Assembly (NCBI GenBank): GCA_025454815.1
Contig: JALONR010000037.1
Location: forward strand, 1 to 51,673
Reading direction: 5' to 3'
DNA: 51,673 bases
From: Bacteroidales bacterium
GTDB lineage: Bacteria > Bacteroidota > Bacteroidia > Bacteroidales > VadinHA17
In this document: in pieces, positions 15,909 through 25,363 of the stretch
Position numbering within the stretch: the stretch's first letter is position 1
How the letters are laid out: each line of letters starts with the position of its first letter
Made by a program: the position numbers and the translations under genes
The notes under the pieces: generated by a model
What the model was told of the DNA's origin: nothing
Seen by the model: only the letters and a program-made list of their open reading frames with translations
Database searches by the model: none

Positions 15909-16437
15909 GGTGAACGCTTTTCTCATCTCTCCAGTATTTCACGTCGTTATTGCTGATAGTCTCAATGACCACTTCTTCCACCGGTTTACCGATGGCAAGA
16001 ACAAGCAGAACCTCAAACTGTTTTGGTATTTCAAGCGCTGACCTGAGTCTCTCCTTCTTGACGGAGGCAATTATACAGCCGCCAAGACCCTCCTCCGTGG
16101 CCCCGAGCATTATGCTCTGGGCAGCGATTCCGTGATCAACGCCAAAAGATTCGGATATCTCCTTGTCACCAAGGATTATTATGTAGCCTGTCGGCCTCTC
16201 GGCGGGGTCCGGTCCCTCCCAGGTTGTCAGGTATCCGGCCCATGCCAGGCATGGATAGACAGCCTCGCGCTGCGCGGGGTCAGTGACAAGGATATATTTC
16301 AGTGGCTGCCGGTTTGCGCCTGAAGCTGACAGGCGTGCAAGGTCAACCAGCCTGACCAGGCTATCGGTTGTTACCTGGTGACTGCCATCAAACCGGCGGT
16401 AAGTACGTGTTTTTTCAATCAGGGTCTTAAGATTCAT
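15865..16437 (-). CDS. Nitroreductase-family flavoprotein
   Basis: This 190-residue protein fits the FMN-dependent nitroreductase family, which reduces nitro compounds, quinones or flavins with NAD(P)H. Visible features are the N-terminal TRTYRRFDGS (FMN phosphate-contacting Arg cluster), LARLSASGANRQPLKYILV, the GVDHGIAAQSIMLGATEEGL helix and GGCIIASV, followed by LVLAIGKPVEEV. ATG 16437 is chosen over the frame open to 16494, because that extension runs back through a terminator. A -7 box lies about 16 bases upstream, giving a very short leader. Substrate is not predictable. Confidence 0.85.
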   Translation of the reverse strand: MNLKTLIEKTRTYRRFDGSHQVTTDSLVRLVDLARLSASGANRQPLKYILVTDPAQREAVYPCLAWAGYLTTWEGPDPAERPTGYIIILGDKEISESFGVDHGIAAQSIMLGATEEGLGGCIIASVKKERLRSALEIPKQFEVLLVLAIGKPVEEVVIETISNNDVKYWRDEKSVHHVPKRTLDEIILHR

Positions 16438-16452
16438 AGTCGGAATTTTGGC

Positions 16453-16460
16453 CAAAGATA
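16453..16460 (-). promoter_or_regulatory. -7 box for the nitroreductase gene
   Basis: Read on the minus strand this is TATCTTTG (TAnnTTTG). The predicted start near 16446 leaves fewer than ten leader bases before ATG 16437. The -33 position falls inside the sod terminator stem and has no TTTG. Confidence 0.4.
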
Positions 16461-16463
16461 GGG

Positions 16464-16491
16464 AAAAAAAGCAGCCCCTCACCGGGGCTGC
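16464..16491 (-). terminator. Rho-independent terminator after superoxide dismutase
   Basis: An 8-bp GC-rich stem (arms 16471-16478 and 16484-16491, five-base loop) is followed on the minus strand by seven T residues (16470-16464). It lies nine bases past the sod stop. Confidence 0.9.
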
Positions 16492-16499
16492 CATAACTG

Positions 16500-17093
16500 T
16501 TATTTCTTCAGCGCTTCATCATATCGCTCGCCTATGATCTTCCAGTCGAGCAGTTCCCAGAATCCCTTGATATAGTCAGGCCTCCTGTTCCTGTAGTCAA
16601 TATAGTATGCATGCTCCCAGACATCGCATGTCATCAGTGGCACCAGCCCTGACCGGAGCGGATTGCCCGCATTTGATTCCTGGGTAATGGTGAGTCGGCC
16701 GTCAGGTTTCATGCAGAGCCATGCCCATCCTGATCCGAAAAGGGTTGTGGCGGCTTTTGTAAAAGCCTCCCTGAAGCCCTCGAATGAGCCATATTCAGCA
16801 TCAATGGCTTTTGCTATAGTTCCTGATGGTGTTTTTTTACCTGAAGATGAGAATGTTGCAAAGTAAAAAGCATGATTCCAGACCTGTGCGGCATTATTGA
16901 ATATGCCGCCTTCGGCCTTCCTGATCATCGTTTCAAGGGTGGCCTCCTCAAAGGGAGACCCCGGCAGCAGGTTGTTGAGATTATTCACATAGGCGAGATG
17001 ATGCTTGCCGTGGTGATACTCAAGTGTCTCTGCGCTCAGGTGTGGTGCGAGGTCACCAGCCGCATAAACCAGTGGTGGGAGTTCGTATTTCAT
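16500..17093 (-). CDS. sodB: Superoxide dismutase, Fe/Mn family
   Basis: This 197-residue enzyme converts superoxide to hydrogen peroxide and oxygen. Metal ligands are visible in the usual places: a histidine in EYHHGKHHLAYVNNLN (near 27), a histidine in NNAAQVWNHAFYF (near 74), and Asp/His in the DVWEHAYYIDY signature (near 158-162). FGSGWAWLC is also present. The glutamine in AAQVWNH fits the iron-type enzyme, though metal choice cannot be fixed from sequence. It has its own terminator and so is probably monocistronic. The start is the first ATG with the standard MKYELPPL beginning. Confidence 0.93.
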   Translation of the reverse strand: MKYELPPLVYAAGDLAPHLSAETLEYHHGKHHLAYVNNLNNLLPGSPFEEATLETMIRKAEGGIFNNAAQVWNHAFYFATFSSSGKKTPSGTIAKAIDAEYGSFEGFREAFTKAATTLFGSGWAWLCMKPDGRLTITQESNAGNPLRSGLVPLMTCDVWEHAYYIDYRNRRPDYIKGFWELLDWKIIGERYDEALKK

Positions 17094-17156
17094 GGCCTGC
17101 TAAGATTATTTCGAATTACATGTAAATATACTAAAATGTGGGGATCTTTTGTCCAC

Positions 17157-17987
17157 TCAGGCCAGAAATATCCTTTCGGGAAGAGGGTCAACCACTCCAT
17201 TCTCCCGTGCCACGGCGAAGAGCCGTTCAATGGCCTTACGTCCCTCCTCTCCCAGGGTGAGACTGAAGTCGTTGACATATAACTTTATGTGCTCCCGGGT
17301 CACTTCCGGGTCGGTCTCACGGGCATGTTTCCTGATAAAGCTTACTGATTCTCCGGGATTTGAACGGGCGTATCCGATGCTTCGCCGTATAGTTCTGTTC
17401 ACTTTTTCCGCCGTGGAGTGGTCAAGCTTCCGGTTTGCCACAATACATCCGAGAGGGACCGGCAGACCGGTCATCTCCTCCCACATGGCGCCTGTGTCGG
17501 CAACCAGGGATAAACCCATCTTCCGGTAGGTGAACCGGGTCTCGTGAATTATCAGCCCGGCGTCAGCTTCCCCTGACAAAACGGCTTCGGGGATATCAGA
17601 AAAGAGGTATTCGCGCTTACGGGTAGCCTTTGGCCAGAAGATACTGAAGTAAAGGTTTGCTGTTGTGAACTGGCCGGGGATAGCAATCAGTGCGTCTTCC
17701 AGCTCTTCAGGCCATATCTTCCGCCTGCTAACCACCAGCGGGCCGTTGTTTCTTCCCAGGGCACTGCCCGAATCGAGGATAAGGTACCCTGCTGCAGCTC
17801 GGGCAAATGCATGAAAACTCATTTTGGTGATATCAACGCTACCCTCCATGGCCCTCCGGTTAAGTTCCTCCACATCTGCCAGGAACCAGTCAAATTCAAG
17901 CCCCTCCGTATCAACTCTTCCGTGCACCATCGCTTCGAAAATGAAGGTGTCATTCGGGCACGGAGAAAAACCAAGCGTCAGTTTCAT
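17157..17987 (-). CDS. mqnD: 1,4-dihydroxy-6-naphthoate synthase (futalosine pathway)
   Basis: This 276-residue protein has the family N-terminus LGFSPCPNDTFIFEAMVHG and the periplasmic-binding-protein-like fold of MqnD. MqnD converts cyclic dehypoxanthine futalosine to 1,4-dihydroxy-6-naphthoate in menaquinone synthesis. VDITKMSFHAFARA, LDSGSALG, IPGQFTTANLYFSIF and EADAGLIIHETRFTY are conserved blocks. Its ATG overlaps the stop of mqnB by four bases, so the two pathway genes are translationally coupled. This indicates that the organism makes menaquinone by the futalosine route. Confidence 0.93.
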   Translation of the reverse strand: MKLTLGFSPCPNDTFIFEAMVHGRVDTEGLEFDWFLADVEELNRRAMEGSVDITKMSFHAFARAAAGYLILDSGSALGRNNGPLVVSRRKIWPEELEDALIAIPGQFTTANLYFSIFWPKATRKREYLFSDIPEAVLSGEADAGLIIHETRFTYRKMGLSLVADTGAMWEEMTGLPVPLGCIVANRKLDHSTAEKVNRTIRRSIGYARSNPGESVSFIRKHARETDPEVTREHIKLYVNDFSLTLGEEGRKAIERLFAVARENGVVDPLPERIFLA

Positions 17988-18775
17988 ACCCCGGAAATCA
18001 ATTTAAGAAGCTGAGTCATTTTTTCCTGCAGGCTGGCCAGGGCGAGCGGAATATCCCAGTTCTTCAGGTTACGCGGTTCCACCATGTTTGATACAGCCCT
18101 GACGGATAGCCATGGTATTCCTGAAAGGGAGCATGTGTATGCAAGCCAGGCCCCCTCCATTGTCTCTATATCAGGATTCCATGCCCTGCGGATCCGTTCA
18201 ATGACCGCGGGTGAACCTGAAGCCATGTTCACCGTGGCTGCGTCGGCAACCGGCATTATTCCCGCGGCCATATCGAACCATGTTCCGCTGCAAATGATGC
18301 GTCCTCCGCTGAAGGGAGGAGTGTCAGGTTCGGCGAGACCGGCACCGAAAAGAGGAATGAAATGACCGTTGTCATCAATGCCCATGTCGGCAAAACAGTC
18401 AGACCGTGCTGCCACCACCGTGCCCGGGGACAGTAATTCAGCATAGCTCCCGGCTATACCGGCACCAATCACCAGTGAGGGAAGCGGAGTGGCTGAACGG
18501 CCCCCGGGGATTGATCCGGGTACGGTACCGGGAGATGGCGTGGCTGCTATTGTGCTGCCGGGTACAGTACCCGGGGGTGGCATCGCAGTTTTCGTGCTGC
18601 CGGGTGTGGCAGCCATTGCGAACCTCTTCTGCAGCGCCCATGTCATGGCGGCCCCTCCCACCCCGGTGACAATGATCTCACAACTGCAGCCTGCAACGGC
18701 TGCCGCCTGCCTCACCGCCTCCACTTCGGACGGGTGGGCAACGGCAATAAGGATCTCCTCATACTCTTTATTCAC
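17984..18775 (-). CDS. mqnB: Futalosine hydrolase with a Pro/Gly/Thr-rich insertion
   Basis: This 263-residue nucleosidase of the MTAN/purine-phosphorylase fold removes hypoxanthine from futalosine. Family features are the N-terminal EEILIAVAHPSEVEAVR, VTGVGGAAMTWALQKRF, VIGAGIAGSYAELLSPGTVV, ETMEGAWLAYTCSLSGIPWL and RAVSNMVEPRNLKNWD. Between the second and third blocks (residues about 53-94) lies a low-complexity insert with repeated PGTVPGST-like units, encoded by two and a bit copies of a 42-bp repeat (18516-18599). The family normally has no such loop. The frame is kept because 42 is a multiple of three. The start is GTG 18775. Coupled to mqnD. Confidence 0.9.
   Translation of the reverse strand: MNKEYEEILIAVAHPSEVEAVRQAAAVAGCSCEIIVTGVGGAAMTWALQKRFAMAATPGSTKTAMPPPGTVPGSTIAATPSPGTVPGSIPGGRSATPLPSLVIGAGIAGSYAELLSPGTVVAARSDCFADMGIDDNGHFIPLFGAGLAEPDTPPFSGGRIICSGTWFDMAAGIMPVADAATVNMASGSPAVIERIRRAWNPDIETMEGAWLAYTCSLSGIPWLSVRAVSNMVEPRNLKNWDIPLALASLQEKMTQLLKLISGV
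18516..18614. repeat. 42-bp tandem repeat inside mqnB
   Basis: Two 42-bp units (18516-18557 and 18558-18599), each starting CCGGGTAC on the plus strand, are followed by a partial third unit (18600-18614). They encode an in-frame proline/glycine-rich insert of MqnB. The copies differ at roughly a third of positions, so the duplication is not brand new. Confidence 0.8.
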
Positions 18776-18805
18776 CTGCTGTTTCAGTTGGAGAGATAAA
18801 TATAT

Positions 18806-18813
18806 TATTTTTG
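18806..18813 (+). promoter_or_regulatory. -7 box for queD-folE-fabD
   Basis: TATTTTTG matches TAnnTTTG. TTTC at 18782-18785 is a plausible weak -33 box at 20-base spacing. The ATG of queD is at 18858. Confidence 0.4.
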
Positions 18814-18857
18814 AACAAAATAGTCTTCAAAAAGGTCAACCATTTATACATGCGGAT

Positions 18858-19268
18858 ATGATCTACCTGACCAGAAGAGAACGGTTCAGTGCGGCACACA
18901 GGATGTACCGTCCCGGCCTCAGCGATGAGGAGAACAAGAGGATCTACGGCAAATGTTCAAACCCCATGTGGCACGGTCACAATTATGTGCTCAAGGTGAC
19001 CGTAAAGGGTGAGGCTGACCCGGAGACCGGTTACTTCATGAATGCCACCCGGCTGAAGGAGATAATGACCGAGAAGGTCGTTGTCAAGCTTGACCACAGG
19101 AACATGAACCTGGAGACCGATTTCATGCTGGGCAAGGTGGCTACCACGGAGAACCTGGCAATGGCAATCTGGGGTGAACTTGAAGCGCCGCTGGCGGAAG
19201 AAGGGGCAATCCTTCACTGCGTAAGGGTTGAAGAGACAGAAAACAATTATGTTGAATATTACGGATAA
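18858..19268 (+). CDS. queD: 6-carboxytetrahydropterin synthase / 6-pyruvoyltetrahydropterin synthase family
   Basis: This 136-residue enzyme is of the QueD/PTPS family, which acts on 7,8-dihydroneopterin triphosphate. Zinc ligands are the histidine of FSAAHRM and the two histidines of WHGHNY. The catalytic cysteine is in YGKCSNP, and KLDHRNMN and [10 protein letters not shown] are also conserved. It is followed after two bases by folE, which makes its substrate, so the pair gives the first steps to queuosine or a biopterin. Queuosine is the usual bacterial use, but no other que gene is present in the window. ATG 18858 is chosen because homology starts there; the longer frame covers mqnB antisense. 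Confidence 0.88.
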   Translation: MIYLTRRERFSAAHRMYRPGLSDEENKRIYGKCSNPMWHGHNYVLKVTVKGEADPETGYFMNATRLKEIMTEKVVVKLDHRNMNLETDFMLGKVATTENLAMAIWGELEAPLAEEGAILHCVRVEETENNYVEYYG

Positions 19269-19270
19269 CC

Positions 19271-19906
19271 ATGGAAAAACTCAATGACGGCAGCGGAAGG
19301 CTGTCAGACGGCTACAACAAGATCGAGAAATGGAATCCTGAGGTCATAGCGGAGATGTCAGGATATTACTACAAGATACTCCAGCTCCTGGGAGAAGATC
19401 CTGACAGGGAGGGGCTGGCAAAGACTCCGGAGAGGGTTGCCAAGGCGCTCAGTTTCCTGACGCGCGGATACCAGTCAGACCCCGAGGAGATCCTTCGCAG
19501 TGCGATGTTCAGGGAGGAGTACAGGCAAATGGTGATAGTGAAGGACATTGACATCTATTCAATGTGTGAGCATCATATGCTGCCATTTCACGGCAAGGCG
19601 CACGTGGCATATATACCTGACGGATATATCACCGGCCTGAGCAAGATAGCCAGGGTGGTGGAGACCTATGCAGCGAGGCTGCAGGTACAGGAAAGACTCA
19701 CCACGCAGATACGCAACTGCATACAGGAGAACCTGAAGCCCCTGGGCGTGGCCGTGGTCATCGAGGCGCAGCACATGTGCATGCAGATAAGGGGTGTACA
19801 GAAACAGAACTCTGTCACCACCACCTCAGCTTTCACCGGCTGTTTTCTCTCAAACCTGAACACGCGTGAGGAGTTTATGCATCTCATAGCCAGCAGGCTG
19901 CACTGA
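19271..19906 (+). CDS. folE: GTP cyclohydrolase I
   Basis: This 211-residue enzyme converts GTP to 7,8-dihydroneopterin triphosphate, the entry to folate, queuosine and biopterins. The zinc site is visible: a cysteine and histidines in [19 protein letters not shown] and a later cysteine in [27 protein letters not shown] and [23 protein letters not shown] are family blocks, and the C-terminus [10 protein letters not shown] is standard. The N-terminal 30 residues are variable, as usual. It sits two bases after queD and 34 bases before fabD. Confidence 0.95.
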   Translation: MEKLNDGSGRLSDGYNKIEKWNPEVIAEMSGYYYKILQLLGEDPDREGLAKTPERVAKALSFLTRGYQSDPEEILRSAMFREEYRQMVIVKDIDIYSMCEHHMLPFHGKAHVAYIPDGYITGLSKIARVVETYAARLQVQERLTTQIRNCIQENLKPLGVAVVIEAQHMCMQIRGVQKQNSVTTTSAFTGCFLSNLNTREEFMHLIASRLH

Positions 19907-19940
19907 TAATCTGTTTATTCAAACCACATCTGATTCAAAT

Positions 19941-20828
19941 ATGAAGGCATTTGTATACCCCGGGCAGGGTGCGCAGTATCCGGGCATGGGAAAGGATCTC
20001 TATGAGAACTACCCTGTGGCGCACGATATGTTTGAAAAAGCCAATGCACTGCTTGGCTTCCGTATAACTGACACCATGTTTTCGGGCACCGATGAGGAGC
20101 TTAGACAGACGCGGGTGACGCAGCCAGCCATTTTTCTTCACTCGGTAGTGCTTACGGCCGTAGCCGGCAGTGCTTTCGCTCCTGCGATGGTTGCCGGTCA
20201 CTCGCTGGGTGAGTTTTCCGCGCTGGTGGCTGCCGGCGCCCTCTCCTTCGAAGATGGACTGGCACTGGTTGCCGGCAGGGCCGCAGCCATGCAGCGTGCC
20301 TGCGGCATCAACCCTTCTGCAATGGCTGCCGTGCTGGGCATGGATGACACAGTGGTGGAAGAGGTATGTGCCTCACTGAATGAGACAGTGGTGCCTGCCA
20401 ACTACAACAGCCCGGGCCAGATAGTCATATCAGGCACCAATGAGGGTGTGGCGGCTGCAACCGAAGAACTGAAGAAACGTGGCGCAAAGCGGGTAGTGCC
20501 GCTGTCAGTTAGCGGCGGTTTCCACTCACCATGCATGGAACCGGCAAGACAGGAACTGGAAGAGGCAATCAGGAAGGCACGGTTCAGCCGACCGGTATGC
20601 CCCGTCTACCAGAACGTATCAGGAATGCCTGTAACAGAACCACAGGAGATAATGTCAAACCTGATAGCACAGCTCACCTCACCGGTGCGGTGGACACAGA
20701 CCATTCAACGGATGATAGCCGACGGCGCGGCAGAATTCATTGAGGCCGGACCGGGCAGCGTACTGCAGGGACTGATCAAAAAGATCAACACCTCAGTGAC
20801 GGCCACTGCACTGGCCATTAACAGCTGA
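19941..20828 (+). CDS. fabD: Malonyl-CoA:acyl carrier protein transacylase
   Basis: This 295-residue enzyme moves malonyl from CoA to acyl carrier protein for fatty acid synthesis. Motifs are FVYPGQGAQYPGMGKDLYEN at the N-terminus, the nucleophile serine in AGHSLGEFSALVAAG (near residue 90), an arginine in ALVAGRAAAMQ, and the catalytic histidine in VSGGFHSPCM. The length is normal. It ends 12 bases before the convergent broken PEP-binding gene. It is likely read from the queD promoter together with folE. Confidence 0.95.
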   Translation: MKAFVYPGQGAQYPGMGKDLYENYPVAHDMFEKANALLGFRITDTMFSGTDEELRQTRVTQPAIFLHSVVLTAVAGSAFAPAMVAGHSLGEFSALVAAGALSFEDGLALVAGRAAAMQRACGINPSAMAAVLGMDDTVVEEVCASLNETVVPANYNSPGQIVISGTNEGVAAATEELKKRGAKRVVPLSVSGGFHSPCMEPARQELEEAIRKARFSRPVCPVYQNVSGMPVTEPQEIMSNLIAQLTSPVRWTQTIQRMIADGAAEFIEAGPGSVLQGLIKKINTSVTATALAINS

Positions 20829-20840
20829 GGCAACTGCTGG

Positions 20841-22955
20841 TTATTCGCCCTGTGAAATCACTGCCATCCCGATCTTCCCATCCATCCTGATCACCAGTGG
20901 TTTGGGAGATCTTACATGCCTGAACCATGTGCCCCTTCCTGCTTCAGGCAGCTGCCTGAGCTTGTCCCACATGATCACCCCTTCAGCCGTGGCTTCATTC
21001 ACAGCCAGGTAACCTATTCTCATGGATGTGACATTATGGAAGAAGTGCGAGCCCTGTGAAGCATCTATGTGGAAATTGGGCATGCTTACCTCCACTATGA
21101 TCCTTGCATTGGATATCTGCGGCCATTCAACGGGGATACCCAGGAACCGGTCCTTGGTACCCCACCTTCCGGGCCCGATCAGTACGTATTTTCTCCCTTC
21201 TGCCATCATCTGCCTGTTGATATTGTCAATCTCGGCAGCCATATCATTGGTTTTGAGGTTGTCAAAGGTCTCAGGTTCCACATAGATGATGTCAGTGATC
21301 CCCTCCACCAGCCCGTTGCCCATGCTCTTGCGTGATACCAGCAAAGTCTCATTGGTATAAACACTCTCAGGATCAATTGAGTAGCCAGCTCCACTCCCAA
21401 CCAGCGGCTTGATCTGCAGCAGATAGAATGTTGCCTTTCCCTCTTCATCCTTTGTAAGGTCAACGGCATACTCAATCTCCACGGGTGCTCCGAAGGCCTC
21501 CCTGACCACTTCGAGAACCGTCTTCAGGGTATGGGCAAGAGGTATGTAGTCATATTTCAGGATGTTGGAAAAATTGACCACCCTTGGCCCGGGGTGATTC
21601 AGCCCGGGGTTAAGGGTGTCATTATCAAAGCTGTATACAGAAGCTGAATGAGTCAGTGTGCCGTCGCTCTCTGCCCTTGAGATATCAAGTTTCACAAGGC
21701 CAGCATTTTCCCCGAGAAGCAGGTCTACCTCGCTGCGTGCAAGGTTGACGGCATAAAACTCAGTCTGCGAGTATCTCATTATATCATTAATAGACACAAT
21801 GTCGAGTGCCGGGTATACAGGCGAGAACCTGAATGCCCTCTCTCCGTCAAGGACATACTGCCCCAGCCCCACTGCTGCCACCGCAAATCCGTCATGAGTG
21901 GTCATGCTGGCAACAGGATAAAAGTTAAACGACTGGGCCGTTCCGCTCAGATGCGGATAAAAGATATCACCGTACCTGTTCCCCACCACTGCCTGTATTA
22001 CCACCGCCATCTTTTCCTGCTCTATCTTGTAGTTTACGGCCTCAAAATAGATCCGTGAGTTGTCAGAATAGATTGAAGAAAAGACCAGTTTGATGGCTCC
22101 AATCAGCTGCATCAGCCTCACCTCAGGGTCAGGGTGGTTGTTTGGCAGCAAATAGGTGCCGAAAATGCCGGAGAAAGGCTGGCTGAGGGAATCTTCGAAG
22201 AGACTCGATGATCTTACCGCCAGTGGTTTTGAATTAAGCCTGATAAATATTCTTAGTTTGTGCTCCAGTTCATCGCTCAGGGTACCTGCGAGGAAGTGTT
22301 TCTGCAGTACCGCGAAATCCTTTTCCTGGCTGACAACCTCCCAGAGCCGGTTTGTCTCCATGAACTGGTCGAACTCATCGGTACCGATGATGGCAGTGAC
22401 CGGAGTCCTGATATTGATGCCCGGTAGCAGGCGTCCCAGCTCGAAACTGTAAATGAGAGTACTCACGAATGCCAGTCCGCGTCCCTTCCCTCCGTGGGAT
22501 CCCCCGGTAAAGCTTACTACGTTAGACTCATCAATCATCACCGCTTCGTCAAAGTTGACAACCTTGCCCTTATTCATCTCCCGGCGGCGTTTGCGGATAA
22601 TATCCAGGAGGAATTCCCTCATCTCCCTCAGGCTGTTGAAGTCAGATACCTTTACCGGGTTGATCATCTTGGCCACCTTAACCTCGCCCCTTGCCATCAG
22701 CCAGAGTGAAAAGTGATTCTTCATGGCGTGGTAGACCAGGGAATCCTCGGGTACGGTCTTCAGGAATGCCTCAAACTCTTTCATTGATTTGGCCACGGCT
22801 ATCTGCCGTCCCCTGGTATCACGGTATACAAAATGGCCGAAACCCAGGTAATAGGTTATGAATGACTTGAGATCCTGGAGAAGAGTCTCAGAATTCTTGT
22901 TGATGAAACTTGCTTTCAGTTCCGCCGCCCACCTGGCGTTCATAAAGCTCACCAT
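20841..22955 (-). pseudogene. PEP/pyruvate-binding (PPDK N-terminal) protein, 3' part of a disrupted gene
   Basis: This is the C-terminal part, about 700 residues, of a protein related to the nucleotide-binding domain of pyruvate phosphate dikinase/PEP synthase. Visible motifs are SFTGGSHGGKGRGLAFVSTL (nucleotide-binding glycines), KPLAVRSSSLFEDSLSQPFS and later GPGRWGTKDRFLGIP. The phosphohistidine and PEP-barrel domains are absent, as in other Bacteroidota members. The beginning (MNARWAAELKASFINKNS at 22943) corresponds to the late part of a receiver-like domain whose first part is in another frame in the next entry. The frame is open upstream to 23045 without making family sequence. It may be a broken gene or be translated from an internal start. 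Confidence 0.75.
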
Positions 22956-24207
22956 TCCGCGGAAAACGCATGTCAGAGATGACCCCCAGGAGGCGGTCCT
23001 TATACCTTGTATAAATGGCCATAGCCTCCTCCCAGTTGGTGGCAAGGAGTATCTTGGGCCTGGCCCTCAGCTTCAGCACCTTGTACAGTTCATCAGATGA
23101 GACGTCTTCAATGAGTATGCGTGTCTGCTCCAGCACCAGGCTGTAGAGCATCGGTACATAGGTGGAATAATAGTCAGGGGCATCTTCAATAATGAGTATA
23201 ACCCTGGTGAGTCCCTTCTCCGTATCGTTGCCTACATTCACCTTGTCCTCGAGAAGTTTTGCCATGGCGAAGAATACGCGTGACTCACCCGTCCAGACGA
23301 AGAGGTTGTCAAAGGGGACGCCCAGTTTTCTGTGATCCTGTACGTAAGGTATGTCACCGGGGTTATTCAGGAGCAGGTAGGTGGGGATATAGGGATATTT
23401 TTCCTTTATCTTGCGGCACAGGTTCAGGGGATTGGTTTTGTCAACCCCCACCATGATGATGATCATGTCATAATGTCTTGCCTCAAGGCGGGCAAATGCC
23501 TCATCCTCACCTGATACGCCGGTAATTCGTGGAATGGTGGTGAGGCTCATCTGGTAGTATTCACCCAGCATGTAATCTGAAAAGCGTCCCTCACCTTCAA
23601 TGGAGTATGCATCATACAGGCTTGCTACCAACAGTATTTCCCTGACCATGAATGGCATAAGGTCATGAAAGACATCTCTTTCGGCATTATGCCTGTCAAG
23701 GAACTGCTGGAGCAGTTTCCTGATCGACTGGTTTTGCGGGTCATGGGGTTGTTCCCTGAGTTCAGGTTGCTTTGTTGGCAAAGGGGCTTTTTCGGCAACG
23801 AGGCTGTTTACATAACCTGTGATGAGGCATGCGAAACGGGCAAGCAGGTCACGTTCCTCCTTCTGGAAAGGACCTTCATCCTCGGGGAGGAACTGACGTG
23901 TATAGCACACTTCCACCCAGCCCTGTCCTTCAAGTGTATTGAAGGCATGAATCATTTTCCACTTTGTTTCGGTAAAGCCGGGTGTCTCATAGACACGGCC
24001 CAGGAACTTAATGCGGGCAACTGTATAACCGGGGTACTGGAATGCCTCTGGCAAGCCCAGTACAAGATGCATGAGGGTCTCATCCAGGGGTTTGCGTTCC
24101 TTCAGTATCTGTGTGGTGCGGTTGACGCATGCCAGTTCCTTAAGGCGTTCCTGCTGGTCATGAACATCACGCGTAAAGCCGGTACCGGGGTCAGGACAAT
24201 CAGTCAT
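22888..24207 (-). pseudogene. Sensor/receiver-like 5' part of the disrupted PEP-binding gene
   Basis: These 439 residues contain a GAF-like sensor domain (about 8-140: DQQERLKELACVNRTTQILK, LPEAFQYPGYTVARIKF, PEDEGPFQKEERDLLARFA). Two response-regulator-like segments follow: ARLEARHYDMIIIMVG and later VILIIEDAPDYYSTYVPMLY. The family match runs to LLGVISDMRFPRNG (about 22951), after which the frame gives unrelated residues to a stop at 22888. The matching continuation lies in another frame from about 22943. By my memory of intact relatives, about 30 residues of the receiver domain are missing at the junction, so a deletion with frameshift is the simplest reading. ATG 24207 is the start; the frame is open to 24300. 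Confidence 0.75.
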
Positions 24208-24263
24208 CTGGGCATATGGTAAAGTATGATGCCAAAATACACAAAAAGAGAATAGAATGTAAC

Positions 24264-24291
24264 AGCCGGCCCCCATGACAGGGAACCGGCT
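24264..24291 (-). terminator. Hairpin after korB
   Basis: A stem with six perfect outer pairs (24264-24269 and 24286-24291) plus inner C/G pairs is followed on the minus strand by a T-rich stretch reaching 24241. It is the likely end of the kor operon. Confidence 0.5.
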
Positions 24292-24340
24292 GATTATCAT
24301 GGCCGGGCTGCTTCCTGCAGCCTGCGGGCTATTGCTGCAA

Positions 24341-25363
24341 TTACTTCACCTCCCAGGTTGAGCCGCTGTTCAGGAGATCATCAACACTCCTGACCTGTGA
24401 CCTGGCCTGTACCTTCTGATGCTGCTCAACCATTGCAGCGTCATAGGTCTGGGCATTGATTGCCCTGATAACACCCAGTGCAACAGGGTATTCAGGAAGT
24501 GACATTCCTGCAAGCCTGTAATGAATACCGGGATTGGGTTCATGGGCGTCATGTGTAAGTATATCATCCTCCGTGATACCGTCTTCACCAATTGTCACAA
24601 CCCTGAGTTTAAGGTCCTTGAGTATGATGCCCTTGTCGCGGTTCTTGCCGAAGATCATCTTCTGGCCGTGGTGCAGGACCAGGGTATTGTCATCCCGGTT
24701 TTCCTTGCTGGTAAAGGCATCAAAAGCGCCGTCATTGAAGATGACGCAGTTCTGTATTACCTCCACAACGGCTGTTCCGTGGAATTTTGCTGCCTCCTTA
24801 TAGACCTCATTTGAGAGCTGAAGGTTATAGTCAACCGTGCGTGCAAAGAAGCGTCCGTTGGCGCCGATGGTCAGTTCACCGATCTTGAATGGTTCCTCAA
24901 TGGTGCCATAGGGAGATGTTTTGGTTGCAAGCCCCTTTTTGGAAGTGGGAGAATACTGCCCTTTGGTAAGGCCGTAGATCTCGTTATTGAAGAGTATGAT
25001 CTTGATGTCAATATTACGCCTGATGGCATGGATGTAGTGGTTTCCGCCGATTGCCAGTGCGTCGCCGTCGCCGGTCATCTCCCACACCATGAGGTCAGGG
25101 TTGGCTATCTTGATGCCGGTGGCAATAGCTGCAGCCCTGCCGTGGATTCCGTGGAACCCGTAGGTATTCATATAGTATGGAAGTCTTGAGGAGCATCCTA
25201 TACCTGATACGAACACATATTTTTCCCTGGGTATTTCAAGCTCTGCGAGTGTCTTCTGCAGTGAGGCCAGGATTCCATGGTCACCGCATCCCGGGCACCA
25301 TCTGACTTCCTGGTCGCTCTTGAAATCCTTAGCTACGTAGTGATTTGTTATAGTTTCAGCCAT
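24341..25363 (-). CDS. korB: 2-oxoacid:ferredoxin oxidoreductase beta subunit
   Basis: This 340-residue subunit binds thiamine pyrophosphate and a [4Fe-4S] cluster. With KorA it interconverts a 2-oxoacid (usually 2-oxoglutarate) with its acyl-CoA and CO2, using ferredoxin. Cluster and TPP motifs are WCPGCGDHGILASL (two cysteines), SGIGCSSRLPYY, GDGDALAIGGNH (Mg-TPP), FNNEIYGLTKGQYSPTS and NCVIFND. The size and the pairing with a long alpha-gamma fused KorA are typical of the Bacteroidota enzyme. The start overlaps korA by eight bases. Choice of 2-oxoglutarate over other oxoacids rests on family resemblance. Confidence 0.92.
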   Translation of the reverse strand: MAETITNHYVAKDFKSDQEVRWCPGCGDHGILASLQKTLAELEIPREKYVFVSGIGCSSRLPYYMNTYGFHGIHGRAAAIATGIKIANPDLMVWEMTGDGDALAIGGNHYIHAIRRNIDIKIILFNNEIYGLTKGQYSPTSKKGLATKTSPYGTIEEPFKIGELTIGANGRFFARTVDYNLQLSNEVYKEAAKFHGTAVVEVIQNCVIFNDGAFDAFTSKENRDDNTLVLHHGQKMIFGKNRDKGIILKDLKLRVVTIGEDGITEDDILTHDAHEPNPGIHYRLAGMSLPEYPVALGVIRAINAQTYDAAMVEQHQKVQARSQVRSVDDLLNSGSTWEVK

